Assembly (NCBI GenBank): GCA_902592375.1
Contig: CACJEG010000008.1
Span: 1 to 43,032, forward strand
From: an uncultured Pelagibacteraceae bacterium
GTDB taxonomy: Bacteria > Pseudomonadota > Alphaproteobacteria > Pelagibacterales > Pelagibacteraceae
Reading direction: 5' to 3'
DNA: 43,032 bases
Numbering within the stretch: the first letter of the stretch is position 1; each line of letters opens with the position of its first letter. Positions 8,670 through 16,877 of this stretch are shown here, one piece after another. The notes beneath the pieces are model-generated. The model did not search any database. It saw only the letters and a list, made by a program, of their open reading frames with translations, and was not told where the DNA came from. A program made the translations under genes and the position numbers.

Positions 8670-9833
8670 CTAGCCTAACATTTTTTTGATATTTTCCAAT
8701 GCGTTAGAAATGTTATCTCGAGAGGCTGCAAAGCTAAATCTCACATAATCTTTGCATGTTTTTCCAAAAGCTGTACCAGGAACTATAGCAACACCCGCCT
8801 CATGCATAGCTCTTTTACAAAATTCACTACCATCCATCCCAGTTCCAATAACTTTAGGGAATGCATAAAATGCTCCACCAGGTAAACTACATTCTACACC
8901 AGGTAAACTATTCAAACCTTCATGAATTAATTTTCTTCTTAATGTGAACTTTTCCATCATCTCATCAATTGATTCATCAGGTCCATCTAGGGCAGCAATA
9001 CCTGCGAACTGAGCAGCAGCATTCACACATGATACACTATTAATTAATAATTTATTTACATGTTCAACTAAATTTTCTGGCCAAAAACTCCAACCGAGTC
9101 TCCATCCTGTCATTGAGTAAGCTTTACTCCAACCTTCTAAAACTATTAATCTTTCTCTTAACTCAGGATAATTAAAGAATGTTGGCATTTCTTTATCATC
9201 AAAAATTTGTCTACTATAAATTTCATCACTTAAAATAGTCACATGAGGATATTTTTTTAAACCCTCAGCCAATTTGTCTATTTCTGATTTTTCTACAAAA
9301 CTTCCAGTAGGATTATTTGGATTTATTAAAATTAATAATCTAGTTTTATCAGTAATTAGAGATAAAATTTTATCTGCACTAAACTTTAAATCTTTATCTT
9401 CAGTTAGATCGTAAGGCACTGCAGTAGAACCGGTATAATTAATCATTGATTCATAAATAGGAAAAGCTGGAGTTGGATGAATTATCTCTGCGCCTGGCTC
9501 ACCAAAACACTGAATTGCATAATGCATTGTTGGTTTACCACCTGGCATAATAATAATTCTTTCAGGATCTACCTCTGCACTATAACGTTTCTTTATCCAT
9601 CTAGTGACTGCCTGTCTACACTCTAAAATACCATTCGAAAGAACATATCCGTGATGTCCATCATCTAGAGCTTTTTTTGCTGCGTCAACTACATGTTTTG
9701 GAGTTTTAAAATCAGGTTGACCTAGACCTAAATGAATCATCGGTTTACCTTGAGCTTCAAGTTTTTTTGCTTCAGCTAAAACAGAAAAAGCGCTTTCAGT
9801 TCCAAGCCTATTTAAAGATTTTGCAAGTTCCAT
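8670..9833 (-). CDS. Class I PLP-dependent aminotransferase (aspartate/alanine aminotransferase family)
   Basis: A 387-residue fold-type I aminotransferase. The PLP lysine is K237 in GWSKAYSMTGWRLGW. N174 lies in NPNNPTG (171-177), D203 and Y206 in LSDEIY, and the distal arginine in YVRFSFA. GLGQPDF near residue 36 is the usual N-terminal substrate-loop motif. It is the first gene of the glcDEF run, 3 bases upstream of glcD. From that position I infer that it aminates glyoxylate to glycine with an amino donor such as alanine, serine, glutamate or aspartate. The sequence alone supports only the family; a general aspartate or alanine aminotransferase is the alternative. Confidence 0.88.
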   Translation of the reverse strand: MELAKSLNRLGTESAFSVLAEAKKLEAQGKPMIHLGLGQPDFKTPKHVVDAAKKALDDGHHGYVLSNGILECRQAVTRWIKKRYSAEVDPERIIIMPGGKPTMHYAIQCFGEPGAEIIHPTPAFPIYESMINYTGSTAVPYDLTEDKDLKFSADKILSLITDKTRLLILINPNNPTGSFVEKSEIDKLAEGLKKYPHVTILSDEIYSRQIFDDKEMPTFFNYPELRERLIVLEGWSKAYSMTGWRLGWSFWPENLVEHVNKLLINSVSCVNAAAQFAGIAALDGPDESIDEMMEKFTLRRKLIHEGLNSLPGVECSLPGGAFYAFPKVIGTGMDGSEFCKRAMHEAGVAIVPGTAFGKTCKDYVRFSFAASRDNISNALENIKKMLG

Positions 9834-9900
9834 AACAATTTAAAAATTAAAATCGACAACCTAAACGAAAATTAGTTTTTTGTCTATTTAGTTTGAAAGT

Positions 9901-9917
9901 TTTATTTATTAAATAAA
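9901..9917. repeat. AT-only 17-base palindrome between lldD-like gene and aminotransferase
   Basis: TTTATTTA and TAAATAAA form a perfect 8-base inverted repeat around a single base, inside the 103-base gap (9834-9936) between two same-strand genes. It could be a weak operator or a DNA-bending site at the head of the glc operon. AT-only palindromes arise easily by chance in such AT-rich DNA, so the functional case is weak. The rest of the gap shows no convincing promoter or terminator. Confidence 0.25.
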
Positions 9918-9936
9918 TGCTTAAAATTCTTATATT

Positions 9937-11088
9937 TTAGTCTCTATATATTATTTTTGACGCATCAAGATCTTTAACAGACTTACAACCCATTAAAATC
10001 ATATTTCTTCTAATTTCTTTTTGCATATTTTCTAAAAGTCTTTCAACACCTTTTTGCCCACCAGCGCCTAGGCTAAAAAGAAATGCTTTTCCAAAACTAC
10101 ATGCAGTTGCTCCTGCGGCTAAAGCTTTAAGAACATGTGTTCCTCTTCTTACACCACCATCAAGAATAATTTCTAATTTATCACCAACTGCATCTGAAAT
10201 TGCTTTAACTTGATCAAATGGAGATCTTGATCCATCAAGTTGTCTTCCTCCATGATTTGAAATCATAATTGCTGTACAACCAATATCTATTGCTTTTTTA
10301 GCATCTTCTACTGACATTACACCTTTTAATGCCATAGGCTTATTCCATTTTTTTATGCAATATTCTGCATCTTTCCAATTCATTGCTGGATCGTATTGTT
10401 CATTAATATAATCCATAACTGATTTTGCAATATTAGTACCTTTATCAGTTTTGTTTTTTATATTTGCTAATTCAAATTTTTTATTTGTAAAATATTTGAA
10501 AACCCATCCTGGTCTCATTGCAAAACTCAATAAACTATCCAAAGTAAATTTAGGTGGTGTCGTGAATCCAGTTCTATGATCTCTTTCTCTATTTCCAGCA
10601 ACAAGTGTATCAACAGTAATACACATTCCATCAAAATTAGCTCTACTGCATCTTTCGATTAAATCATCAGTAATTGATTTATCTTTGTGAATATAAAGTT
10701 GAAAAAGTTTTGGCCCGCTAGAAATATTTGCAACCTCTTCAATTGAAAAAGACGCCATTGTGGACATACTGTAAATTGTATCAAACTTCTCTGCAGCTCT
10801 AGCAGAAGCCTTGTCACCCTCAGGATCATACAAACTTTGCATTGCCGTAGGAGACAAAAATAAAGGCATACTAATTTTTCTACCAAAGACAGTTGTAGAC
10901 AAATCTGGTTCACCAACACTATTAAGAATATTAGGAACTAAATCACATTCATTAAAAGCATCTGTATTTCTATTTAAAGTGACTTCGTCATCTGCTCCAC
11001 CATCAATATAATGAAAAATAGGAGCTGGTAATTTCTTTTTAGCTAATTTTCTAAAATCATCAAAATTATAACAGTCATTGATATTCAT
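9937..11088 (-). CDS. lldD: FMN-dependent L-lactate dehydrogenase / alpha-hydroxyacid oxidase
   Basis: A 383-residue FMN-dependent 2-hydroxyacid dehydrogenase. Conserved parts are FHYIDGGADDEVTL (21-40 region), PLFLSPTAM, QLYIHKD, the RERDHRTGF segment, and the active-site SNHGGRQLDG with base H279 and R282. ILDGGVRRGTHVLKALAAGA binds the FMN phosphate. The reaction is most likely L-lactate to pyruvate with electrons to the quinone pool. Glycolate or another L-2-hydroxyacid is possible given the glcDEF genes downstream on the same strand, 103 bases away. It lies 15 bases after the PagL-like gene. The family is certain; substrate preference is inferred. Confidence 0.88.
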   Translation of the reverse strand: MNINDCYNFDDFRKLAKKKLPAPIFHYIDGGADDEVTLNRNTDAFNECDLVPNILNSVGEPDLSTTVFGRKISMPLFLSPTAMQSLYDPEGDKASARAAEKFDTIYSMSTMASFSIEEVANISSGPKLFQLYIHKDKSITDDLIERCSRANFDGMCITVDTLVAGNRERDHRTGFTTPPKFTLDSLLSFAMRPGWVFKYFTNKKFELANIKNKTDKGTNIAKSVMDYINEQYDPAMNWKDAEYCIKKWNKPMALKGVMSVEDAKKAIDIGCTAIMISNHGGRQLDGSRSPFDQVKAISDAVGDKLEIILDGGVRRGTHVLKALAAGATACSFGKAFLFSLGAGGQKGVERLLENMQKEIRRNMILMGCKSVKDLDASKIIYRD

Positions 11089-11103
11089 GATATGTAATCT
11101 TTA

Positions 11104-11616
11104 TTAAAAGCTTTTAAAGAAATTAAACATATAACTATTTGCCCCAGGATTTTTATCTCCTAGACTTGCATTAGATATATGATTGTAGGAAAAACCTAAT
11201 TCACTTGTTTTTGACAGATCAAGTGAAATTTGTAACTCACTTTTAAATTCAATTAAATGGCCTAAATCTTTACCATCTCCCTCGTGGTATATTCCTGGAG
11301 TAAAGCTGGGAGTTAAATTTAATGCTCCTAATTTATATTGAGCTTGAACACCTGTATAAATATATCCTGCATTATCAGCTGTAATTAAAAATCCAGTTAT
11401 AGGAGAAAGATTTCCCAAGAAAGTATCTCTATTTAAATTTTCATTCTGATGTTGAAAACCAATTAAAGTTGATTTTTTTCCGTCATCACTAAAATCAAAC
11501 ATACCTGTGTAAACACTGAATTCTGTATTTTGATCTTTTAAAACTTTTTCATCTGCAATTGAAGAAAAGGGAAATGTGATAATTAACAGACTAATTATAA
11601 AATTTTTTAAATTCAT
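11104..11616 (-). CDS. PagL-like outer-membrane protein (lipid A 3-O-deacylase / acyloxyacyl hydrolase family)
   Basis: A 170-residue secreted protein with a signal peptide (cleavage probably after SSIA, residue 21) followed by alternating strands expected of a small 8-stranded beta barrel. The C-terminus has the PagL hallmark H146-x-S148-N (YNHISNASLG), then NPG and a terminal aromatic F. PagL removes the 3-O acyl chain of lipid A at the outer membrane. In PagL a glutamate lies 14 residues after the histidine; here that position is N160, so the catalytic triad may be incomplete. It sits between ccmH and the lldD-like gene on the same strand, with no obvious functional link to either. Confidence 0.65.
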   Translation of the reverse strand: MNLKNFIISLLIITFPFSSIADEKVLKDQNTEFSVYTGMFDFSDDGKKSTLIGFQHQNENLNRDTFLGNLSPITGFLITADNAGYIYTGVQAQYKLGALNLTPSFTPGIYHEGDGKDLGHLIEFKSELQISLDLSKTSELGFSYNHISNASLGDKNPGANSYMFNFFKSF

Positions 11617-11627
11617 TACTAATTAAT

Positions 11628-11990
11628 TTATTTTTTAACTATAAAGCTTTTGTAGATTATTGCACCTCCGATTAAAAATATCAATATCGGTAATAACCAA
11701 AGAATATATGTGTTTTTATTTAAACCAGGATCGTAAAGTATCCATTCTCCATATTTAGTTTTAAAATATTCATAAATTTGATCTTCAGAAAGACCTTCTT
11801 GGAGCTTTTTATCAACTACAATTTTTAAACTGTTTGCAAATTCAGAGTCTGAATCGTAAACCGATTGACCTTGACATATAAGACATCGTAAATTTTTAGT
11901 TATTTTATTTCTTTTGTCGTTCTCCTCAGCATTAATACTACTTAAAGGGAATAATATTATAACAATTAAAAAAAATTTTAGAAATTTCAT
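11628..11990 (-). CDS. ccmH: Cytochrome c maturation protein CcmH
   Basis: A 120-residue periplasmic thiol-disulfide protein that reduces apocytochrome c cysteines before heme ligation. An N-terminal signal or anchor segment comes first (residues 4-20). The conserved L-R-C36-x2-C39-Q-G-Q-S redox motif follows, then GLSEDQIYEYFKTKYGEWILYDP, and a single C-terminal membrane helix (about 95-115). This is the short form (CcmH/CycL) without the TPR-bearing CcmI part. It overlaps ccmG by 4 bases. Confidence is high from motif and operon order. Confidence 0.95.
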   Translation of the reverse strand: MKFLKFFLIVIILFPLSSINAEENDKRNKITKNLRCLICQGQSVYDSDSEFANSLKIVVDKKLQEGLSEDQIYEYFKTKYGEWILYDPGLNKNTYILWLLPILIFLIGGAIIYKSFIVKK

Positions 11991-12505
11991 TTTATCAATA
12001 AATTAATCTCATCAACTAATTCTTGGTTAAGAGGTCCAATATATTTTTTAATAATTTCATTATTATAAATTAAAAATGATTCAGGAACCCCATATGCTCC
12101 CCACTCAATTGCAATTGTACCATCTAAATCAATAAAGATTTCTTTATACGGGTTTCCTAGTTCTTTTAAAAAATTTTCCGCATTTTTTAAATTATCTTTA
12201 TAATTCATCCCAATGATATTTAATTTATTCTCAAAATTTAAATTCATCAAAAGAGGATGCTCTTGTCGACATGGTACACACCAAGATGACCAAATATTTA
12301 ATAAATAAACTTTATCTACCTCAAAGATTCTTGATGATTTCACATTTTCTCCAGAAAAAAATTCTTTAGTATTAAACACTGGTATCTCTTTTTTTGTATT
12401 AACATCTGGAGTGTATATTTTTGAGTCTTCTAAACCTTTATAAAAAATAAAAAATATTATTCCAAAAATAATAATAACTGAAAAAGGTAATATTTTATTT
12501 TTCAT
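11987..12505 (-). CDS. ccmG: Thiol:disulfide interchange protein CcmG/DsbE
   Basis: A 172-residue membrane-anchored thioredoxin-fold protein. One N-terminal helix (about 6-22) is followed by a periplasmic domain with active site W-S-S-W-C76-V-P-C79 and the downstream YGVPESFLI cis-proline loop. It supplies reductant to CcmH and apocytochrome c. A thioredoxin-typical GAYGVPE stretch confirms the DsbE type. It overlaps ccmF by 4 bases and ccmH by 4 bases, so the three are tightly coupled. Confidence 0.95.
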   Translation of the reverse strand: MKNKILPFSVIIIFGIIFFIFYKGLEDSKIYTPDVNTKKEIPVFNTKEFFSGENVKSSRIFEVDKVYLLNIWSSWCVPCRQEHPLLMNLNFENKLNIIGMNYKDNLKNAENFLKELGNPYKEIFIDLDGTIAIEWGAYGVPESFLIYNNEIIKKYIGPLNQELVDEINLLIK

Positions 12506-14376
12506 AATCTTTTTTGTAAAAAGCTAACAATGCCACCAAAAGATATTAGAATTACTGATAACCAGATCCATAACATAAATGGTTTAACTTGATATCTTAC
12601 GTTGAAAAAATCTTGATTTTGAACCAGATTAATTACAATAAATTTATCTGACATAAGTGTTGTTTTAATATCAGCTTCACTTGTGGCAATGACAGGTTGA
12701 TTATAAATTCTCAGCTCTGGCGAAAATCTATCCTCGTCACCATTTAAATTACTTATAGAAAAATTCGCAATAATAGCATTATAATTTTTTTCTTTTTTTT
12801 GATTAACACTTTCAAAAACTATCTTGGTTTTCGAATTTTCAAAAGTTTCACCAACCTTTAGATTTGTTATAATTTCGCTTGCAAATATATTGTTAAACAA
12901 GATACTTAGGATCAATAAACTAAATCCAAAATGAGCAATATTTTGTGAAATATTTTTATATTTTTTTACAAAAAAATCTCTCAAGGTAATAAAGAATAAA
13001 TAAAGCGCACTCGATATCAAAATTGTATTTATTAAAATATTTTGATTAAAATTTTTTAATACTAAATATGCTAATAAAATTGAGATAATTAAAAAAGAAA
13101 TTAAATAAATCTTATCTTCTAGTTGAGATTTGATCCATTTTAATTTTGGACCTATCGCCATCATAAGTAAAAATGGAATTAAAAAAGGAATTATCAATTT
13201 ATGATAAAATGGTGGTCCGACAGATATTTTTTGAGAAGAAATTACGTCTAAAAAAATTGGATAAACGGTACCTATTAATACAACAGCTAAAAAATACATC
13301 ATGAACCAGTTATTAATTAATATTGAAGTTTCTTTGCTCAACCAAAAAAAACTATAAGATTTTCTGTCATTATCTCTATGAAAAAAGAAAAAAATTAAAA
13401 TAGATAAAAAAATCAAAATAAATAAAAAAACAAGAATAAATAAACCCCTTTCAGGATCATTAGCAAATGTATGAACTGAATTTAATATTCCTGATCTTAC
13501 TAAAAATGTTCCACACATGCTTAATGTAAATGTTGCAATAGAAAGAATTATTACCCATGAAGTTAAAATAGATTTTTTTTCTAATACTAAAATACAATGT
13601 AAAAGAGTGGTTAATGCAAGCCACGGCATTAGAGAAACATTCTCAACTGGATCCCAAAACCAAAAACCTCCCCAGCCCAATTCATAATAGGCCCAAATTG
13701 ATCCAAGCAATATTCCTAAAGTTAAAAATATCCATGAAATTAGGATCCATTTTTTTATATGGGATGCCCAACTAGTAGAAATAATTTTTAAACTTGTTGC
13801 TGCCAAAACAGATGAAAAAATAATTGAAGAACCAACATAGCCTAAATATAAAACAGGTGGATGAATTGCTAAAGCAGGGTCTTGTAAAATTGGGTTTAAT
13901 CCAAGACCTTCAGTAGGTATTGGAAAAATATAATTAAATGGATTTGATGTTTTGATTAAAAATAAAAAGAAACCAACTATTATTATTTGTTGAAAAACTA
14001 GAGTTAAAATTTTGTATTTTACTGGTTGATTTTTAGTCCTTACTAAAAATAAGAAAATAAATAAAGTTAAAACAAGTAACCATAATAATAAACTTCCTTC
14101 ATGATTTCCCCAAGTTCCACTTATTTTGTAAAATAATGGTTTGGTAGTGTGAGAATTATTAAATACTGTTTCATTACTAAAATCCGAAATAACAAAAGAA
14201 AAAATCAAACACAAAAAACTAATGACAACAAAAAATAATTGTAAAAATGTAAATGATAATATTTTGGTATCTAAAGTATTTGAGTTATTAAAATTTTTAT
14301 ATGAAAAATAAAATAATGATAATCCAATAATTAATCCTATTACTAATGAATAATATCCAATAAGATTATAGATCAA
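12502..14376 (-). CDS. ccmF: Heme lyase CcmF
   Basis: A 624-residue polytopic membrane protein of the heme-handling (HHP) family that attaches heme to apocytochrome c. The tryptophan-rich WWD domain runs through WAYYELGWGGFWFWDPVE at 228-245. Heme-ligating histidine candidates include H92 (GNHEGS), H172 (IHPPVLY), H260 and the VHTF histidine near 303. Many membrane helices span the protein, and a periplasmic domain precedes the last helix, as usual for CcmF. It lies 1 base after ccmE and overlaps ccmG. Confidence 0.95.
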   Translation of the reverse strand: MIYNLIGYYSLVIGLIIGLSLFYFSYKNFNNSNTLDTKILSFTFLQLFFVVISFLCLIFSFVISDFSNETVFNNSHTTKPLFYKISGTWGNHEGSLLLWLLVLTLFIFLFLVRTKNQPVKYKILTLVFQQIIIVGFFLFLIKTSNPFNYIFPIPTEGLGLNPILQDPALAIHPPVLYLGYVGSSIIFSSVLAATSLKIISTSWASHIKKWILISWIFLTLGILLGSIWAYYELGWGGFWFWDPVENVSLMPWLALTTLLHCILVLEKKSILTSWVIILSIATFTLSMCGTFLVRSGILNSVHTFANDPERGLFILVFLFILIFLSILIFFFFHRDNDRKSYSFFWLSKETSILINNWFMMYFLAVVLIGTVYPIFLDVISSQKISVGPPFYHKLIIPFLIPFLLMMAIGPKLKWIKSQLEDKIYLISFLIISILLAYLVLKNFNQNILINTILISSALYLFFITLRDFFVKKYKNISQNIAHFGFSLLILSILFNNIFASEIITNLKVGETFENSKTKIVFESVNQKKEKNYNAIIANFSISNLNGDEDRFSPELRIYNQPVIATSEADIKTTLMSDKFIVINLVQNQDFFNVRYQVKPFMLWIWLSVILISFGGIVSFLQKRL

Positions 14377-14377
14377 T

Positions 14378-14797
14378 TTATTTTTCTCCTAATGCTTCTT
14401 TTACTTCCGGAGGCATATAATTTTCATCATGCTTCGCTAAAATTTTTGTTGCAGAGAAAAAGTTTCTATCTTTCAAAAAACCTTCTGCAACAACCCCTTT
14501 TCCTTCAGCAAATAAATTTGGTACTGCTCCTGAGTAAGTAACATTTATTTCATTTTTAAAGTCTGTAATTATAAAATTAACTTCATTTGAACTTATGGAA
14601 ATAGAGTTTTTTTTAACCATTCCTCCAACTCTTATTTTGTTTTTATCTATTTCAGAAAGTGATTTTATCTCGGAAGGAGATTGAAAATATACAACATTTT
14701 CCTCTAATGATTTTAAAATCAAAAATGTTGTTAAAATTAAAGTAATTAAGACAATTATTATAAACAGAAATCTTAATTTAACTTTTCGACCATACAT
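14378..14797 (-). CDS. ccmE: Cytochrome c maturation heme chaperone CcmE
   Basis: A 139-residue periplasmic heme chaperone anchored by one N-terminal helix (about 9-27). It has the OB-fold core typical of CcmE ([25 protein letters not shown]) and the heme-binding histidine H123 with Y127 in [13 protein letters not shown]. Heme is bound covalently to that histidine and then passed to CcmF. It lies 10 bases after the ccmD-like gene. Confidence 0.95.
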   Translation of the reverse strand: MYGRKVKLRFLFIIIVLITLILTTFLILKSLEENVVYFQSPSEIKSLSEIDKNKIRVGGMVKKNSISISSNEVNFIITDFKNEINVTYSGAVPNLFAEGKGVVAEGFLKDRNFFSATKILAKHDENYMPPEVKEALGEK

Positions 14798-14807
14798 GGT
14801 TTAAAAG

Positions 14808-15035
14808 TTAATTATTTGTTACGTTTGCTAAAATTTCTTTATTTATTCTTTGTGATTTTGCAGAATTAGCTTGCTCAGCAGTAAGTGATCCAAATTTAGC
14901 AACAAATTTGTTTTGTTCTTTAACAAATTGCATTTTAGTTACCAAATATAAACCTAGGAAACTTAATAAGGTAAAACTAAAAGCAGATAACACGTACACC
15001 GCATATCCATTCATAAAAAGTAATTCATTTATCAT
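14808..15035 (-). CDS. ccmD: Probable heme exporter protein CcmD
   Basis: A 75-residue protein with a single membrane helix (about 12-34) preceded by MNGYAVYVLSAF, close to the NGYaxYVWxAY start seen in CcmD. A positively charged and then polar tail follows. CcmD stabilises the CcmC-CcmE interaction. It lies exactly between ccmC (4-base overlap) and ccmE, which is the decisive evidence because CcmD is too short for motif proof. The soluble tail of about 40 residues is longer than in many CcmD proteins. Confidence 0.85.
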   Translation of the reverse strand: MINELLFMNGYAVYVLSAFSFTLLSFLGLYLVTKMQFVKEQNKFVAKFGSLTAEQANSAKSQRINKEILANVTNN

Positions 15036-15739
15036 AATCTATCTAAGCCTTTATTTTTAATTTTTATCAGTTCTGTATTATATTTCATTAAGAAAATTAA
15101 CAATGAAAAAAGAGCAAATGCCGCAGTCATTATCAATAATGGGTAAAGCATTGATGAATGAATTGAGCTTTTTGACAAAATATTAATAGATGCAGGTTGA
15201 TGGAGTGTATTCCACCAATCAACTGAGTACTTTATAATTGGAACATTAATAATTCCTAAAATAGTTATAAAAGTTGAAATCTTATAGACTTTTTCTTCCT
15301 TATCATAAATTCTCCATACAATTAAATACATTGCATAAAACAATGCCAAAATTAACATTGAAGTAATTCTTGCATCCCAAGCCCACCAAGTTCCCCAAGT
15401 TGGTTTTCCCCAAATTGATCCTGTAACTAAAGCTATAATATTAAAAACAAATCCTGAAGGAGCTAAACTTTTAGAAATTAAAAAAAAGTTTTTGTTTCTA
15501 AATACAAAACCACAAATAGATAACAAAGTTATAGAAGAAAATATTCCAAGTGAAATCCAAGCGGCAGGAACGTGAACATACATAATCCTAACTGCATCAC
15601 TTTGTTTGTAATCTTCAGGAGATATGACTAATGCTTCAACTAAACCAACACTCAATACAACAATAAACAAAAATAAAACGTACTTAGGTGCTTTTGACGT
15701 GATTTTGAAAATCTTGTTAGGTTCAAAAAGTTTAAACAT
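15032..15739 (-). CDS. ccmC: Heme transporter/handling protein CcmC
   Basis: A 235-residue, six-helix membrane protein that loads heme onto CcmE. The WWD motif WGKPTWGTWWAWDARITS is at 110-127. The flanking heme-ligand histidines are H56 (MYVHVPAAW) and H180 (WNTLHQPASI). It is the first gene of the ccmCDEFGH run and is preceded by a 178-base gap with predicted hairpins. The transporter genes ccmA and ccmB that often precede ccmC are not here; the upstream neighbour is hspQ. Confidence 0.95.
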   Translation of the reverse strand: MFKLFEPNKIFKITSKAPKYVLFLFIVVLSVGLVEALVISPEDYKQSDAVRIMYVHVPAAWISLGIFSSITLLSICGFVFRNKNFFLISKSLAPSGFVFNIIALVTGSIWGKPTWGTWWAWDARITSMLILALFYAMYLIVWRIYDKEEKVYKISTFITILGIINVPIIKYSVDWWNTLHQPASINILSKSSIHSSMLYPLLIMTAAFALFSLLIFLMKYNTELIKIKNKGLDRL

Positions 15740-15917
15740 ATTTTAATTTAGAATTTTTTTGGTGATTTCTATTATGAAATAGTTTTCTGATCAAGAATGC
15801 AGAGGGGAGATAATAAGATTGAAATTAACGTTTAACACTCTTGACCAGAAGATGCTAAAAATATAGCCAATTTGTATGGCCTAGATTTGAGCTAAATGTG
15901 GTTGAATGATGGTTGCC
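15740..15917 (-). promoter_or_regulatory. Candidate structured leader upstream of ccmC (hairpin 15787-15848)
   Basis: This is the longest gene-free stretch in the window. Read as minus-strand RNA, CUGGUCAAGAGU (from 15848 down) can pair along its whole length with AUUCUUGAUCAG (15798-15787): 12 pairs including two G-U, plus two more U-A pairs outside. The loop is 38 bases. The plus-strand reading of the same stem has two mismatches, so pairing favours the minus-strand transcript that runs into ccmC. Smaller hairpins flank it: CUAUU/AAUAG on the ccmC side, and GCUA/UAGC and GCCA/UGGC on the hspQ side. No known riboswitch or RNA family was recognised. It may be a leader, an operator, or an hspQ terminator region. 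Confidence 0.3.
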
Positions 15918-16238
15918 TTAATTAGAAAGCTTGAAATAACTAGAGCCTTTTTTTCCTGAAAAAATCTCTTCAATTAAAGGGTGTTTTATTGGTTCATCAG
16001 AATCATCCATCAGCAAGTTTTGCTCAGAAACATAAGCTTCATAAGTTATCTCATCGTTTTCTGCTAATAAGTGATAAAATGGTTGATCTTTTCTTGGTCT
16101 AACATTTTGTGGAATAGACTGATACCATTCTTCAGAATTATTAAACTCAAAATCAACATCATAAATCACACCTCTAAATTCAAAGTGTTTATGCTTTACA
16201 ATGTCTCCAATTGAAAATTTAGCTTTTTGAACTGGCAT
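15918..16238 (-). CDS. hspQ: Heat shock protein HspQ (YccV-like hemimethylated-DNA-binding family)
   Basis: A 106-residue protein of the HspQ/YccV family. FSIGDIVKHKHFEFRGVIYDVD is the N-terminal core. PFYHLLAE and AYVSEQNLL follow, then the C-terminal HPLIEEIF. In gammaproteobacteria HspQ is an adaptor or specificity factor for Lon protease and affects DnaA stability; a hemimethylated-DNA-binding role has also been described. The length fits. It is monocistronic or leads into the ccm run after a 178-base gap, and is divergent from yciB with 87 bases between. Confidence 0.9.
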   Translation of the reverse strand: MPVQKAKFSIGDIVKHKHFEFRGVIYDVDFEFNNSEEWYQSIPQNVRPRKDQPFYHLLAENDEITYEAYVSEQNLLMDDSDEPIKHPLIEEIFSGKKGSSYFKLSN

Positions 16239-16325
16239 TGATCTTAGTATGGGTATTTAGAAATAAAAATCAATGCTAAAAATATAAATGTTTTGTGATG
16301 TGGCAAATATGTTAATATCTTTTAA

Positions 16326-16877
16326 GTGAATAAATCTTTTTTAAAATTTGTTACTGATTTCGGTCCTTTAGCAATATTTTTTTTCTATTATTACAATAGT
16401 GGTAAAAATTTATCTGTAGCAATACCTCCACTAATAGTTGCAACTTTAGTTGCATTAGCAGTAGTTTGGTTTTTTGAAAAAAAAATTCCTCCAATGCCTT
16501 TGGTAAGTGGAATTTTAATTACTTTTTTTGGTGGATTAACAATCTACTTTAATGATCCTATATTTATTTACGTTAAACCAACTATCATTAACATTATGTT
16601 TGCTCTTGCGTTATTTTTTGGGAAATATTTTACCAATGAACCTATTCTTAAAAAAATTATGGGTAAATCTATTCCTCTAACTGATATTGGCTGGGAAATT
16701 CTTAATAAACGATGGATGTATTTTTTCTTTGGTCTTGCTTTATTAAATGAAATTGTTTGGAGAACTCAAACAGAAGAATTTTGGGTTAATTTTAAAGTAT
16801 GGGGAATGCTTCCAATAACAATAATATTTACAGGGTTTCAGGTACCGTTAATTAATAAACATAAAATTGATGCGTAG
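16326..16877 (+). CDS. yciB: Inner-membrane septation protein A family (YciB/IspZ)
   Basis: A 183-residue, roughly five-helix membrane protein with the family opening KFVTDFGPLAIFFFYYY and the later segments PILKKIMGKSIPLTDIGWEILNKRW (about 103-127) and NEIVWRTQTEEFWVNFK. YciB has been linked to cell envelope and septum synthesis. Translation starts at GTG 16326; no ATG gives the conserved N-terminus. The following DUF2794 gene starts 8 bases before this stop, so the two are translationally coupled. Confidence 0.9.
   Translation: MNKSFLKFVTDFGPLAIFFFYYYNSGKNLSVAIPPLIVATLVALAVVWFFEKKIPPMPLVSGILITFFGGLTIYFNDPIFIYVKPTIINIMFALALFFGKYFTNEPILKKIMGKSIPLTDIGWEILNKRWMYFFFGLALLNEIVWRTQTEEFWVNFKVWGMLPITIIFTGFQVPLINKHKIDA

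Noticed and set aside
10659..11011. Open frames on both strands inside the lldD-like gene
   Set aside because: They lie wholly in conserved lldD sequence and have no independent support.
15740..15917. tRNA, 4.5S RNA or tmRNA in the gap before ccmC
   Set aside because: No T-loop, anticodon arm, SRP loop or tmRNA signatures on either strand; only hairpins of unknown type.
15852..16286. The 14-mer ATGCTAAAAATATA on both sides of hspQ (15852-15865 and 16273-16286)
   Set aside because: It is the same strand and orientation, but so AT-rich that a chance match is likely, and no element boundaries accompany it.
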